Positions 28,361-37,166 are shown, counted from the first letter of the stretch. The stretch is DNA of 64,000 bases from Pseudonocardia abyssalis (GCF_019263705.2 NZ_JADQDK010000001.1:1550001-1614000), one strand, 5' to 3'. Made by a program: numbers and translations. Notes: generated by a model from the letters alone, not told the origin.

Positions 28361-28424
28361 TAACGGACCGGCGCGGTGCGGCGACAGGGTGCATGACACC
28401 CCGCCGCGCCGTGCAGGAGTACCC

Positions 28425-29399
28425 GTGAAGCTCGCCCGTCTCCTCGTGGTCCCGATGGCGGCCGCGCTGCTGCTCGCGCTGACGTCGGTCGGGAACGCCG
28501 CACCGCCGTCGACGAAGGCGTGCTCGGGCGGCACGGCGGTCTCCGACGCCGCCGGTCTCACCCGGGCACTGGCCGCGGCGGGGCCGGGCTCGGTGATCCG
28601 GCTCGCGTCGGGCACCTACACCGGGAACTTCGTCGCCCGCGGCGCCGGCACGTCGAGTCGGCCGATCGTGCTCTGCGGCCCCCGCACCGCGATCCTCACC
28701 GCGGGCACCATCGCCACCGGCTACACGCTGCACCTCGACGCGGCCCGGTACTGGCAGGTCAGCGGGTTCACCGTGCGCGGCGGCCAGAAGGGCGTGATGG
28801 CCGACGCCACCCGCGACAGCCGCATCGAGGGCCTGCTGATCGAGGGCACCGGCGACGAGGCCCTGCACCTGCGGACCCACAGCAGCGACAACGCGGTGCG
28901 CAACAACGTGATCCGCAACGTCGGCTCGCGGACCCCGGCGGTGGGGGAGGGCATCTACGTCGGCACGGCGCAGAGCAACTGGTGCACCTACACCGCGTGC
29001 CGGCCCGACCGCAGCGACCGCAACCTCGTCGAGGGCAACGACATCTCCACGACGCGTGCGGAGTCGGTCGACATCAAGGAGGGCACGACCGGCGGGATCC
29101 TGCGCAACAACCGCTTCAACGGGGCCGGGATGACCGACGCCGACTCCTGGGTCGACGTGAAGGGCAACGGCTGGACGATCAGCGGCAACCTCGGCACGAC
29201 CAGCTCCGCCGACGGCTTCCAGCTCCACCGCATCCTCGACGGGTGGGGCCTGGACAACGTGTTCAGCGGCAACACCGCCACCGTCAACGGCCCCGGGTAC
29301 GGCATCAACCTGTCGACCAACAGGGACCGCAACCGCGTGACCTGCACGAACAAGGCGTACGGCGCGGCGAAGGGCCTGGCGAACGTGGCCTGCCGCTAG
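28425..29399 (+). CDS. Secreted right-handed beta-helix protein
   Basis: 324-residue exported protein. A Sec signal peptide covers about residues 1-26 (LLVVPMAAALLLALTSVGNAA). The rest has pectate-lyase-like parallel beta-helix repeats (VIRLASGTYTGNFVARG, YWQVSGFTVRGGQKGVM, NAVRNNVIRNVG, NLVEGNDISTT, ILRNNRFNG) and several cysteines likely paired outside the cell. It may bind or cleave polysaccharide, but no catalytic site can be assigned. GTG 28425 follows GCAGGAGT. Confidence 0.82.
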   Translation: MKLARLLVVPMAAALLLALTSVGNAAPPSTKACSGGTAVSDAAGLTRALAAAGPGSVIRLASGTYTGNFVARGAGTSSRPIVLCGPRTAILTAGTIATGYTLHLDAARYWQVSGFTVRGGQKGVMADATRDSRIEGLLIEGTGDEALHLRTHSSDNAVRNNVIRNVGSRTPAVGEGIYVGTAQSNWCTYTACRPDRSDRNLVEGNDISTTRAESVDIKEGTTGGILRNNRFNGAGMTDADSWVDVKGNGWTISGNLGTTSSADGFQLHRILDGWGLDNVFSGNTATVNGPGYGINLSTNRDRNRVTCTNKAYGAAKGLANVACR

Positions 29400-29497
29400 C
29401 CCGCCCCGTGCGGGCGGGCGTGACCCCCTCCGGTCCACGCCCGCCCGCACCCACGCACAGGAGGGCTCACCACGTCCGCTGATACCCGCCCTTCATC

Positions 29498-29516
29498 CGT
29501 CAATGAAACATTGACG
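29498..29516. promoter_or_regulatory. Perfect dyad CGTCAATG-AAA-CATTGACG
   Basis: CGTCAATGAAACATTGACG, 8-bp arms with a 3-nt centre, unusually AT-rich for this genome. Its right arm contains the TTGACG hexamer of the predicted promoter for the next gene, so a bound repressor would block it. Confidence 0.65.
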
Positions 29517-29549
29517 CCTTCGAAACGTCGATCTTTGATTGACCAAAGA
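29511..29549 (+). promoter_or_regulatory. Predicted promoter plus second dyad
   Basis: TTGACG (29511-29516), 17 bp, TTTGAT (29534-29539). The -10 lies inside a second dyad, TCTTTG-ATTGAC-CAAAGA (29532-29549). Both dyads carry the ATTGAC core. Confidence 0.55.
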
Positions 29550-29588
29550 CCTGCCACGACGAGGAACGGGCCGCCTACCGTGGCGGCT

Positions 29589-30575
29589 GTGTCCGACGAC
29601 GGGGAACGGCTGCTGGCGGGGCCGCGGGGGAGGCGGCTGCTGTGGGGGTTGTTGCGGGAGCACCTGCACGGGCCGGCCTGGTGGGAGGCGCAGGTCGACC
29701 GGCCGGCCGAGGTCGCCGCACTGGTCGTCGAAGCCACCGCCGCGGTCGACGCCGTGCTGGAGGAGCCGCTGACGCCGGACCGGCTGGGCGGGGCGCTGGC
29801 CGGCGCCGTCGACTCCGCCTGGTACTGGCAGGAACCGGACGGCGTCGACCGTGCGCTGGCCGTCACCGTCGACGCGCTCGCTCCGCTGGCCGCCCGGGTG
29901 GTCGCGTCCGAGCCGGCCTGGTGGGCCGCGCCGTGCTCGCCGCAGGACCAGTGGCTCGTGGAGTGGGAGGGCGTCGATGCGTGGTACGCCGCGCCGCCGG
30001 ATGCGCTGGTGCGCTGGCGGAAGGACACCCTCGACGACGAGGTGCGCGCGGCACAGCGACCGTCCGACGTCCGGGCGAACTGGAGCGGACACTGGTGGTC
30101 GACGCCGTGTCTGGCCGGGCTGCCCTCGACGATCCGCCCCGGCCCCGCGGGGCCGGCGCTCGTGGAGGACTCGCTCGGCTGGGAGACCGCGACCTGCCAT
30201 CCCGTCGTCCCGGTGCGGCCGCCGCGTATCCGCGAGATGACCTGTGCCGCCGACTGGGTGGCCCTCGTCCGCGCCCACCCGCTCGACGTCACCCGGTCCC
30301 GGCGGCACGACTGGTGGCGGACCACGGGCGTCGACGGGCGGTGGCTGATCCCGGACTGGGCTGCGGTCGCCCGTGACCACGACGCGGTGCACCTGACGGC
30401 GCGGGCCTACCTGGAGGCGGCGGGTGTCGCTCTCCCGGTCGGGGGCGGGACGTACACCGTGCTCGCCGGCTGGGACCCCGACCGGACGTGGTGGCTCACC
30501 GACCTGCTGCGGCCCGCCGGAGTGGGGGAGCCGCGGCGGTGGGTCAGGACGGACGAGGGATGGCGGCCGGGGTGA
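29589..30575 (+). CDS. Hypothetical Trp-rich protein
   Basis: About 328 residues; I do not recognise the family. It is rich in Trp and acidic residues (WWEAQVDRP, SAWYWQEPDGVDR, WWAAPCSPQDQWLVEWEG, TGVDGRWLIPDWAAVARDHDAVHLTARAYLEAAG) and has no signal peptide or membrane helix, so it is probably cytosolic. Start GTG 29589 is chosen because TACCGT sits 7 nt upstream; GTG 29580 is the alternative. The two AT-rich dyads upstream suggest it is tightly regulated. Confidence 0.7.
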   Translation: MSDDGERLLAGPRGRRLLWGLLREHLHGPAWWEAQVDRPAEVAALVVEATAAVDAVLEEPLTPDRLGGALAGAVDSAWYWQEPDGVDRALAVTVDALAPLAARVVASEPAWWAAPCSPQDQWLVEWEGVDAWYAAPPDALVRWRKDTLDDEVRAAQRPSDVRANWSGHWWSTPCLAGLPSTIRPGPAGPALVEDSLGWETATCHPVVPVRPPRIREMTCAADWVALVRAHPLDVTRSRRHDWWRTTGVDGRWLIPDWAAVARDHDAVHLTARAYLEAAGVALPVGGGTYTVLAGWDPDRTWWLTDLLRPAGVGEPRRWVRTDEGWRPG

Positions 30576-31407
30576 GGAGGTCGCAGACCTCGACGAGCCG
30601 GCGGCGCAGGGGAGCGGCCCGCTCGGCGAACGCGGCCTGGGCACGGGCGTACTCGGCGCGACCGGTGGGGGTCTCGATGCGGACCGGCGGGTAGCCGAGG
30701 TCGGCGAGGTCGTACGGGCTCGCGCGCATGTCGAGCTCGCGGACGTCGACGGCGAGGGCGAAGCAGTCGACCAGCAGCGCCGACGGGGTGGCGGGGGAGA
30801 GCTTGTAGGCCCACTTGTAGAGGTCCATGGTGGCGTGCAGGCAGCCCGGCTGCTCGTTGTCCACCTGCGCCTCGCGGGTGGGCGTCAGCGCGTTGCGGGG
30901 CACCGCGGCGTCGGTGAAGAACCGGAACGCGTCGTGGTGCGTGCAGTGCACCGGCAGCGACTCCACCACGGCGTCGGTGCCCGCGGCCCCCAGCCGCAGC
31001 GGCACGGCGCCGTGGCGGGGCGCGTCGGTGCGGTAGACCATCGCCCACTCGTGCAACCCGAAGCAGCCCAGCCTCGGCGGGCGCGACGCGGTCGCGTCGA
31101 GCAGGGCCCGGACGAACTCCGCGGTTCCGGTCAACCGGTCGGGCAGGGCGGCGGGGTCGAGGTGCACGGCGTCGCCGTCGCGGATCCAGCCGGGGCGGTC
31201 CTCGCCCCCGCGCAGCGCGACCCCGAGGCCCGGCTCCCACTGCTCGAGCCGCACGGGGCGCAGCGAGTAGTAGGTGAACAGGAAGTCCATGACGGGGTGC
31301 GCCTCGCCGGCGCGGCGGCGCTCCCGGTGCGGCACGGTCCACGTCTCCACGCGCTCGCGATGGGCGGCCGCCAGCCCGCGCCACGTCGGCTCGTCCAGCA
31401 CCCGCAC
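30544..31407 (-). CDS. Uncharacterised protein, 3-methyladenine DNA glycosylase-like annotation
   Basis: 287 residues, of an actinobacterial family that databases usually label 3-methyladenine DNA glycosylase; I know of no firm biochemical basis. Conserved-looking strings: HPVMDFLFTYYSLRPVRLEQWEPG, LGCFGLHEWAMVYR, LPVHCTHHDAFRFFTDAAVPRN and QPGCLHATMDLYKWAYKLSPATPSALLVDCFALA, with a His/Cys/Asp-rich centre that could bind metal. The start is GTG 31407, 7 nt after a minus-strand TAGCGT; GTG 31410 is next to it. The 3' end overlaps the previous convergent gene by 32 bp. Confidence 0.55.
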   Translation of the reverse strand: MRVLDEPTWRGLAAAHRERVETWTVPHRERRRAGEAHPVMDFLFTYYSLRPVRLEQWEPGLGVALRGGEDRPGWIRDGDAVHLDPAALPDRLTGTAEFVRALLDATASRPPRLGCFGLHEWAMVYRTDAPRHGAVPLRLGAAGTDAVVESLPVHCTHHDAFRFFTDAAVPRNALTPTREAQVDNEQPGCLHATMDLYKWAYKLSPATPSALLVDCFALAVDVRELDMRASPYDLADLGYPPVRIETPTGRAEYARAQAAFAERAAPLRRRLVEVCDLLTPAAIPRPS

Positions 31408-31414
31408 CACGCGG

Positions 31415-31433
31415 ACGCTACCCGGGCCATCAT
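31415..31433. promoter_or_regulatory. Back-to-back leaderless -10 elements
   Basis: Minus-strand TAGCGT (plus-strand 31415-31420) serves the leftward gene (GTG 31407), and plus-strand CATCAT (31428-31433) serves the rightward methyltransferase (ATG 31440, 6-nt spacer). Only 32 bp separate the start codons, so the two promoters must interfere. Confidence 0.4.
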
Positions 31434-31439
31434 GGCCCG

Positions 31440-32474
31440 ATGGACACGGCGGCCTTCGGCGCCCGGATGCGCGACCTGCTCACCGGCCACGCCCTCACCA
31501 CCCTCATCGGCATCGGGCACCGCACGGGCCTGTTCGACGCCGCCGCCGCGCAGGGCCCCGCCACGAGCAGCGAGCTGGCCGACCGCGCCGGCCTCGACGA
31601 GCGGTACGTGCGCGAGTGGCTGGGCGCGATGACCACCGGTGGCCTGTTCGAGCTCGCCGACGACGGCCGGTTCGTCCTGCCGGAGTCCCACGCGGTGTTC
31701 CTGGCCGGTGCCCGGGCGTCCAACATCGGTCCGTCGGCGGGGTTGCTCCAGCGCCTCGACGCGGTCTCGCCACAGGTGGAGCGCTGCCTCGTCGACGGCG
31801 GCGGGGTGCCGTACGCCGCGTACGCGGCACTCGGGCCGATGGGGGAGCACTGGCGCCACATCTACGACGATCACCTCGTGAGCGGCTTCCTGGGAGCCGT
31901 CGACGGCCTCGACGCACGGCTGCGCGCCGGCGCACGGGTCCTCGACCTGGGCTGCGGGAGCGGGCACGCCGCCAACCTGATGGGCAGGGAGTACCCGCGC
32001 AGCGAGATCACCGGCCTGGACCTCGCCCCGGAGGCGATCGCGCAGGCGGAGGCCGAGCGCGCGGCCATGGGCCTGTCGAACGTGGCGTTCGTGGTGGCCG
32101 ACGCCGCCGACCTGGCACCCGAGCCCGCCCACGACGTGATCACCGCGTTCGACGCGGTCCACGACCAGCAGGACCCGGCCGGTGTGCTGCGCCGGATCCG
32201 GGCCGCGTTGGCGCCGGGCGGGGTGTTCGTCATGGTCGACGTGAACTCGACCGGGAGCATCGCGGACGACCTCGGCGACCCGAACGCCGCCGTCCTCTAC
32301 GCGATCAGCCTGCTGTTCTGCGTGCCCACCTCGCTGGCCGCGGGCGGTACCGGGCTGGGGGCGATGTGGGGCCGCGAGGCCGCGCTGGCGATGCTCGCCG
32401 ACGCCGGGTTCGACGACGTCGAGGTGCTCCCGGCGCCCCGCCCGCAGAACGTGGTCTACGTGGGCCGCATCTGA
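31440..32474 (+). CDS. Class I SAM-dependent methyltransferase with winged-helix N-terminus
   Basis: 344 residues. The N-terminal about 90 form a dimerisation/winged-helix domain (LIGIGHRTGLFDAAAAQGPATSSELADRAGLDERYVREWLGAMTTGGLFEL), like Rv2258c-type enzymes; the rest is a Rossmann methyltransferase with motif I RVLDLGCGSGHAANL, acidic ribose-binding residue in ITGLDLAPEAI and motif FVMVDVNSTG. Substrate unknown; O-methylation of a small molecule is typical. The 3' end overlaps the convergent CNNM gene by 19 bp. Confidence 0.87.
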   Translation: MDTAAFGARMRDLLTGHALTTLIGIGHRTGLFDAAAAQGPATSSELADRAGLDERYVREWLGAMTTGGLFELADDGRFVLPESHAVFLAGARASNIGPSAGLLQRLDAVSPQVERCLVDGGGVPYAAYAALGPMGEHWRHIYDDHLVSGFLGAVDGLDARLRAGARVLDLGCGSGHAANLMGREYPRSEITGLDLAPEAIAQAEAERAAMGLSNVAFVVADAADLAPEPAHDVITAFDAVHDQQDPAGVLRRIRAALAPGGVFVMVDVNSTGSIADDLGDPNAAVLYAISLLFCVPTSLAAGGTGLGAMWGREAALAMLADAGFDDVEVLPAPRPQNVVYVGRI

Positions 32475-33517
32475 TCGCCCGGCGCGTGGGTGGCGTCTCG
32501 GACGTTGCCGACGTAGCGCTCGATGAGGTCCTCCATCGTGACGACGCCCACCGTGCCGCCGTCGGGCCCGACCGCGCGACCGAGGTGCGCGCGGTGCCGC
32601 CGCAGCACCGCCAGCGCCTCGTCGAGCCGGGCCCCGGTCGGTACCTCGGGCAGCGCCCGCACGCGGGCCGGTGGCACGGCGGCGGCCTCGTCGTCGGCGA
32701 GGTCGAGGATGTCCTTCACGTGCAGGTAGCCGGTGAGACGGCCGTCCTGGGCGCGCAGCGGGAAGCGGGAGTAGCCGTGGTCGGCCACCGCGTGGGCGAC
32801 GTCGCCGACCACGGGGTGCGGCGGGAGCGTCACGAGGTCGCCCGCGGTGATCAGCACGTCGGCGACCGTGGCCTGCGCCGAGCGCAGTGTGCGCGTGAGC
32901 CGGCTGGTCTCCTCGTCGTCGAGCAACCCCTCCCGGCGCGACTCGGTGATCAGGTCGGCCAGCTCGCCGGAGGTGAACGCGGCCTCCAGCTCGTCGCGCG
33001 GCTCGACCCCGACCAGGCGCAGCACGCCGTTGGCCAGGAAGTTGAAGAAGGCGATCAGCGGGCGGGCCGCGGTGGTGAACACCAGGAACGGCGGCACCAG
33101 CCACATCGCGGCGGCCTCGGGCCCGGCGATCGCGATGTTCTTCGGGACCATCTCGCCGAGCACCATGTGCGCCACCACGACCACGGCCAGCGAGACCGCG
33201 AACGCGATCGGGTGCAGCACGGCCTCGGGCAGCCCGACGAACGCCAGCGGGCCCTCGATCAGGTGCGCGACCGCGGGCTCGCCGAGGCGCCCGAGCAGCA
33301 GCGAGCAGATCGTGATGCCCAGCTGCGACGCGGCGAGCATGCGGGACAGGTCGGCGTGCGCTCGGAGGACGACCGCGGCTGCGCTCTGACCGGAGTCGGC
33401 CAGCGACTCCAGGCGGTCGCGCCGGGCCGAGACCAGCGCGAACTCGGCGCCGACGAAGAACGCGTTGGCCGCGAGCAGGAGCACCGCGGCGAGCAGGGCG
33501 AGGACGTCGCTACCCAC
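32456..33517 (-). CDS. CNNM/CBS-domain membrane protein (HlyC/CorC family), short form
   Basis: 353 residues. DUF21/CNNM membrane domain about 1-190 (AANAFFVGAEFALVSARRDRLESLADSG; VLGEMVPKNIAIAGPEA) followed by a CBS pair (about 205-340; GYSRFPLRAQDGRLTGYLHVKDILDL, TVGVVTMEDLIERYVG). It ends after the CBS pair and lacks the C-terminal CorC_HlyC domain that its upstream paralogue keeps. Probably helps export or sense divalent cations such as Mg. GTG 33517 has AGGAGG 6 nt upstream and overlaps the stop of the paralogue by 8 bp. Confidence 0.9.
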   Translation of the reverse strand: MGSDVLALLAAVLLLAANAFFVGAEFALVSARRDRLESLADSGQSAAAVVLRAHADLSRMLAASQLGITICSLLLGRLGEPAVAHLIEGPLAFVGLPEAVLHPIAFAVSLAVVVVAHMVLGEMVPKNIAIAGPEAAAMWLVPPFLVFTTAARPLIAFFNFLANGVLRLVGVEPRDELEAAFTSGELADLITESRREGLLDDEETSRLTRTLRSAQATVADVLITAGDLVTLPPHPVVGDVAHAVADHGYSRFPLRAQDGRLTGYLHVKDILDLADDEAAAVPPARVRALPEVPTGARLDEALAVLRRHRAHLGRAVGPDGGTVGVVTMEDLIERYVGNVRDATHAPGDQMRPT

Positions 33518-34826
33518 GGAGGGCCTCCTGGGGGGCGGGGTGCATCCGCAGCTCGGCGACGCGGTTGCGGTCGCGGCGGGTCACGGTGAACCGCCGCCCG
33601 TCGACGACCAGCTCGTCGCCGACGTCGGGGAGCCGGCCCAGCTGCGCGAGCACGAGCCCGGCGAGTGTCTCGTAGGGCCCGTCGGGCATCGTGAACCCGG
33701 TGGCGTCGACGACCTCGTCGGAGCGCAGCAGGCCCGAGACCAGCCATCCGCCGTCGCCGAGGGGCTGCACCTGCGCGCGCTCGGCGCCGTCGTGCTCGTC
33801 GTGGACGTCGCCGACGATCTCCTCGATCAGGTCCTCCAGCGTGACGATGCCGGCGGTGCCCCCGTACTCGTCGACGACGACGGCCATCTGCAGGCCGGAG
33901 CCGCGCAGCGCGGTGAGCAACGCGTCGCCGTCGAGGGAACCGGGGACGGTGGGCACGGTCTGCACCAGCCCACGCAGCGGGGTCCGGCGCTCCGGCGCCC
34001 CGAACGCCTGCTTGACGTGGACGACGCCGAGGACGGTGTCGGGGTCGCCCGCGTCGACGGGGAACCGGGAGAAGCCGGTGCGCCGGGCGAGGGCGATGAG
34101 GTCGGCGAGGGTGTCGTCGGCGTCGAGCGACGCCATCCGCACGCGGGGGGTCATCAGGTCCTCGGCGACGCGGTCGGTGAAGCGCAGCGAGCGGTCCAGC
34201 AGGGTGGCGGTGCCGGCGTCGAGCGTGCCGCTCTGGGCGCTGGAGCGGACCAGCGACGACAGCTCGCGCGGCGACCGGGCCGAGCGCAGCTCCTCCGCCG
34301 GCTCGACGCCGACGCGGCGGACGACGGCGTTGGCGGCGCTGTTGAGCACGCTGATGAGCCAACGGAAGGCGTGCGCGAACCCGCTCTGCAGCCACACGAC
34401 GTTGCGGGCGGTGCGCAGCGGGTTGGCGATGGCGAGGTTCTTGGGCACCAGCTCGCCGAACACCATCGACAGGGTGGTGGCGACCAGCAGCGACAGGATC
34501 GTGGCGGTGGTGGCCGCGGGCCCCTCGGGCAGCCCGACGGCGTCGAGCGCGGGCCGGAACAGCGAGGCGATCGCGGGCTCGGCGATGTAGCCGGTGACCA
34601 GCGTGGTGACGGTGATGAGGAGCTGGCTGCCGGAGAGCTGGAACGACAGGTCGCGGTGGGCGCGCTGCACGGTGCGGGCGCGGGCGTCGTCGGCCTCGGC
34701 GACGTGGGCGTCGACCTGGCTGCGCTCCAGCGCGGTGAGCGAGAACTCCGAGGCCACGGCGACGAACGTGCCGAAGGTCAGCACGGCGACGCCGAGCAGG
34801 CCCAGCACGGACAGCAGGACCGTCAT
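33510..34826 (-). CDS. CNNM/CBS/CorC_HlyC membrane protein, full form
   Basis: 438 residues in the standard order: CNNM transmembrane domain (about 1-195: TFVAVASEFSLTALERSQVD, VFGELVPKNLAIANPLR), CBS pair (about 215-345: VAEDLMTPRVRMASL, FSRFPVDAGDPDTVLGVVHVKQAF, AVVVDEYGGTAGIVTLEDLIEEIVGDV) and CorC_HlyC domain (about 355-430: WLVSGLLRSDEVVDATGF, TLAGLVLAQLGRLP). Family members are implicated in Mg/Co efflux. Forms a two-gene operon with the shorter paralogue, suggesting a heteromeric complex. Confidence 0.92.
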   Translation of the reverse strand: MTVLLSVLGLLGVAVLTFGTFVAVASEFSLTALERSQVDAHVAEADDARARTVQRAHRDLSFQLSGSQLLITVTTLVTGYIAEPAIASLFRPALDAVGLPEGPAATTATILSLLVATTLSMVFGELVPKNLAIANPLRTARNVVWLQSGFAHAFRWLISVLNSAANAVVRRVGVEPAEELRSARSPRELSSLVRSSAQSGTLDAGTATLLDRSLRFTDRVAEDLMTPRVRMASLDADDTLADLIALARRTGFSRFPVDAGDPDTVLGVVHVKQAFGAPERRTPLRGLVQTVPTVPGSLDGDALLTALRGSGLQMAVVVDEYGGTAGIVTLEDLIEEIVGDVHDEHDGAERAQVQPLGDGGWLVSGLLRSDEVVDATGFTMPDGPYETLAGLVLAQLGRLPDVGDELVVDGRRFTVTRRDRNRVAELRMHPAPQEALRG

Positions 34827-34942
34827 GGGCGCACGTCCGTCGTGCGGGGGCTCCGGGTGCGGTGACCCGGCGCGGAACTGCAGCCCGGCTCGGCGGGACG
34901 TGCGATGCGCACGGACGTGCTCCTCGGTGCTTCGGTCGGCTC

Positions 34943-34948
34943 AGTCTA
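34943..34948 (-). promoter_or_regulatory. -10-like element TAGACT before the CNNM operon
   Basis: Minus-strand TAGACT about 115 bp upstream of the first CNNM ATG (34826), in the 177-bp gap after the AlkZ-like gene. No matching -35. The intervening leader holds inverted GCACGTCCG/CGGACGTGC stretches (around 34827-34920) that could fold. Confidence 0.35.
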
Positions 34949-35003
34949 GGGACACGTTCCGCAGGACTACCCGCGGCAGCCCGGTCCCAGACGGAGCCGC
35001 CCG

Positions 35004-36095
35004 TCACACCACCTCGACGCCGGCCGAGCCGCGGACCGCGGCCAGCCGCTCCGGCTCCTCGCCGAGGTCGACGCGACGACCGGACCACGCGATCTCCAAC
35101 CGGAGCGTGCGTCCCTTCTGCTTCGCGCGCCACGTTCCCACGACGTCGATGCCGGACAGCACCACCCCCGGCGACCCGATCGGCTTCCAGATCGCCTTCC
35201 GCAGCGCCGCGTCGGGCACCAGCACCTCCCGGTCGCGGCTCTGCAGCCACGGGTCCGACGGCGGCAGCAGCCTCACGACCGGTTCCGGCTCCGCGGCGAG
35301 CACGGCGTCGACGATCTCGGGCGGCGCCGCCGCGGACCGGCCGCCCACCCGCACCGCGACGAGGTCGCGCGGCCGGTCGGCGGCCGCCGCCGACCGGGAG
35401 GTGCCGAGGAACGCGGCGATCTCGACCTCGGTGGACGGCGCGAAGAAGCGCAGGTAGGAGCGCTGCAGAGCCACGGTGCCCGCGTCGGCGTCGGCCGGTG
35501 GGCCCGGCCGGCCCGGGATCGGCTCCAGGACGAGCGGCCGGGACCCGCGCAGCCGCACCCCGGCGGCGAGCCCGGTGACGCGGAGCAGCTGCTCCCCGAC
35601 GTGCTGGACACCGCACCCGCTGCAGTACGGGGAGAGCTCGGCGGGGACCACGGCGGTGACGGCTGTACTCAGGTCGGCCTTCGTCATCGGGGCGGTGAGC
35701 ACCGACCGCACGGCGTCGGCCACGGTCCGGAACGCCGCCCGTGCCGCGCCACCCGCCTCGGCGAGGCGGGCCTTCTGCCAGCCCAGCCGGGCGGCCGCGT
35801 CGGCGTCGTCGCGGGGCCAGCAGGCGGCGGCGAGGGCCGCCAGGTCGGCCGTGCGGTGCAGGTGCGGGGCGCCGCGGTGCGACCAGACCTGGGTGAGCTC
35901 CCCGCCGTCGGTGAGATCGTCGGCCGGGCCGAGCGGGGTCTGCAGCCGTGCGGACAGGGCGAGCGGCAGCGATCCGGGCGGGGAGTTCTGCACGCCGAGG
36001 TCGAGCACGGCGATGTCGGCGGGCGCACCCACCCGCTCCACGAGACCGTGCGCGTGCAGACGGTGGGTGAGCACCTGCTCACGGGTCAGGTCCAT
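35004..36095 (-). CDS. Winged-helix DNA-binding (AlkZ/HTH_42-like) protein
   Basis: 363 residues, of the winged-helix DNA-binding family that includes the glycosylase AlkZ. Recognisable pieces are RLHAHGLVERV, LGVQNSPPGSLPLALSARL, LTQVWSHRGAPHLHRTADLAALAAACWP, LRVTGLAAGVRLRG, SYLRFFAPSTEVEIAAFLG and the end RLEIAWSGRRVDLGEEPERLAAVRG. The position of the AlkZ catalytic Gln pair (QxQ) shows only a single Gln (GVQN), so glycosylase activity is uncertain. ATG 36095 lies 6 nt after a CATCAT element within a perfect palindrome. Confidence 0.75.
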   Translation of the reverse strand: MDLTREQVLTHRLHAHGLVERVGAPADIAVLDLGVQNSPPGSLPLALSARLQTPLGPADDLTDGGELTQVWSHRGAPHLHRTADLAALAAACWPRDDADAAARLGWQKARLAEAGGAARAAFRTVADAVRSVLTAPMTKADLSTAVTAVVPAELSPYCSGCGVQHVGEQLLRVTGLAAGVRLRGSRPLVLEPIPGRPGPPADADAGTVALQRSYLRFFAPSTEVEIAAFLGTSRSAAAADRPRDLVAVRVGGRSAAAPPEIVDAVLAAEPEPVVRLLPPSDPWLQSRDREVLVPDAALRKAIWKPIGSPGVVLSGIDVVGTWRAKQKGRTLRLEIAWSGRRVDLGEEPERLAAVRGSAGVEVV

Positions 36096-36112
36096 ACGAG
36101 CATGATGCTCGT
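36096..36112. promoter_or_regulatory. Perfect palindrome ACGAGCAT-G-ATGCTCGT
   Basis: 17-bp palindrome directly adjoining the ATG of the AlkZ-like gene and covering its predicted leaderless -10 (minus-strand CATCAT, 36102-36107). Best read as an operator. Confidence 0.55.
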
Positions 36113-36175
36113 GACCCCCGACACTCCCGGGTGAGCCGCACGTCACCTCCGTCAGCCGCCGGGCGCACCACGACC

Positions 36176-36181
36176 TAGGTT
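36176..36181 (+). promoter_or_regulatory. -10-like element TAGGTT of coaA
   Basis: TAGGTT 25 bp before ATG 36207, in the divergent AlkZ/coaA space; no good -35 at 17-18 bp. Confidence 0.35.
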
Positions 36182-36206
36182 GACCCCTCATGAACGGCAG
36201 CCGCCC

Positions 36207-37166
36207 ATGACCGGTCGCAGCAGCCTCGCTCGCGAGGCGTCGTCGCCGTTCGTCGACTTCGACCGGGCCGCCTGGGCGAAGCTGGGGGAGGCGACCCCGC
36301 TCCCGCTCACCGCCGAGGAACTGGAGAAGGTCCGCAGCCTCGGCGACGAGGTCGACCTCGACGAGGTCCGCGAGGTCTACCTCCCGCTGTCGCGACTGCT
36401 GACCCTGCACGTCCAGGAGGGCGGACGGCTCTACCGCGCCTACCGCACGTTCCTGAACGCCCAGAGTGCGCGCACGCCGTTCGTGATCGGGGTCGCCGGG
36501 TCGGTCTCGGTCGGCAAGTCGACGACCGCGCGGCTGCTCAAGCTGCTGCTCGCCCGCTGGCCGCAGCATCCGCGCGTCGAGCTCGTGACGACCGACGGGT
36601 TCCTGCACCCCAACGCCGAGCTGGCGCGGCGTGACCTGATGACGCGCAAGGGCTTCCCGGAGAGCTACGACCGCCGCGCGCTGCTGCGGTTCGTCACCGA
36701 GGTCAAGGCGGGGCGGGCCGAGGTCGCGGCCCCGGTGTACTCGCACCTGGTCTACGACATCGTCGCCGGCGAGAAGCTCACCGTGCACCGCCCCGACATC
36801 CTGCTGCTGGAGGGGCTCAACGTCCTGCAGCCCGCGTCGTCGATGCCGGGGCGCGCGGCGCTCGCGGTGAGCGACTTCATCGACTTCTCCGTCTACGTCG
36901 ACGCCGCCACCGAGGACATCCGTCGCTGGTACGTCGACCGCTTCCTGCGGCTGCGCGAGACGGCGTTCCGCGACCCGGAGTCCTACTTCCGGCGCTACGC
37001 CGAGCTCACCGAGCACGAGGCCGTGGCGCGGGCGGAGAAGATCTGGGCGGAGATCAACGGCCCCAACCTGCAGCGCAACATCCTGCCCACCCGCGGCCGC
37101 GCCAGCCTGGTGCTGCGCAAGGGCGCCGACCACAGCGTCACCGGGGTGCGACTGCGGAAGGTCTGA
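36207..37166 (+). CDS. coaA: Type I pantothenate kinase
   Basis: 319-residue bacterial-type CoaA that phosphorylates pantothenate, the first committed step to coenzyme A. P-loop [12 protein letters not shown] at residues 95-106 (Lys104), substrate region [35 protein letters not shown], and the characteristic LEGLNVLQ and [12 protein letters not shown] stretches are all intact; mycobacterial CoaA has a similar length. ATG 36207 is the best start although its ribosome site is weak. Cytosolic; probably feedback-regulated by CoA as in the family. Confidence 0.96.
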   Translation: MTGRSSLAREASSPFVDFDRAAWAKLGEATPLPLTAEELEKVRSLGDEVDLDEVREVYLPLSRLLTLHVQEGGRLYRAYRTFLNAQSARTPFVIGVAGSVSVGKSTTARLLKLLLARWPQHPRVELVTTDGFLHPNAELARRDLMTRKGFPESYDRRALLRFVTEVKAGRAEVAAPVYSHLVYDIVAGEKLTVHRPDILLLEGLNVLQPASSMPGRAALAVSDFIDFSVYVDAATEDIRRWYVDRFLRLRETAFRDPESYFRRYAELTEHEAVARAEKIWAEINGPNLQRNILPTRGRASLVLRKGADHSVTGVRLRKV

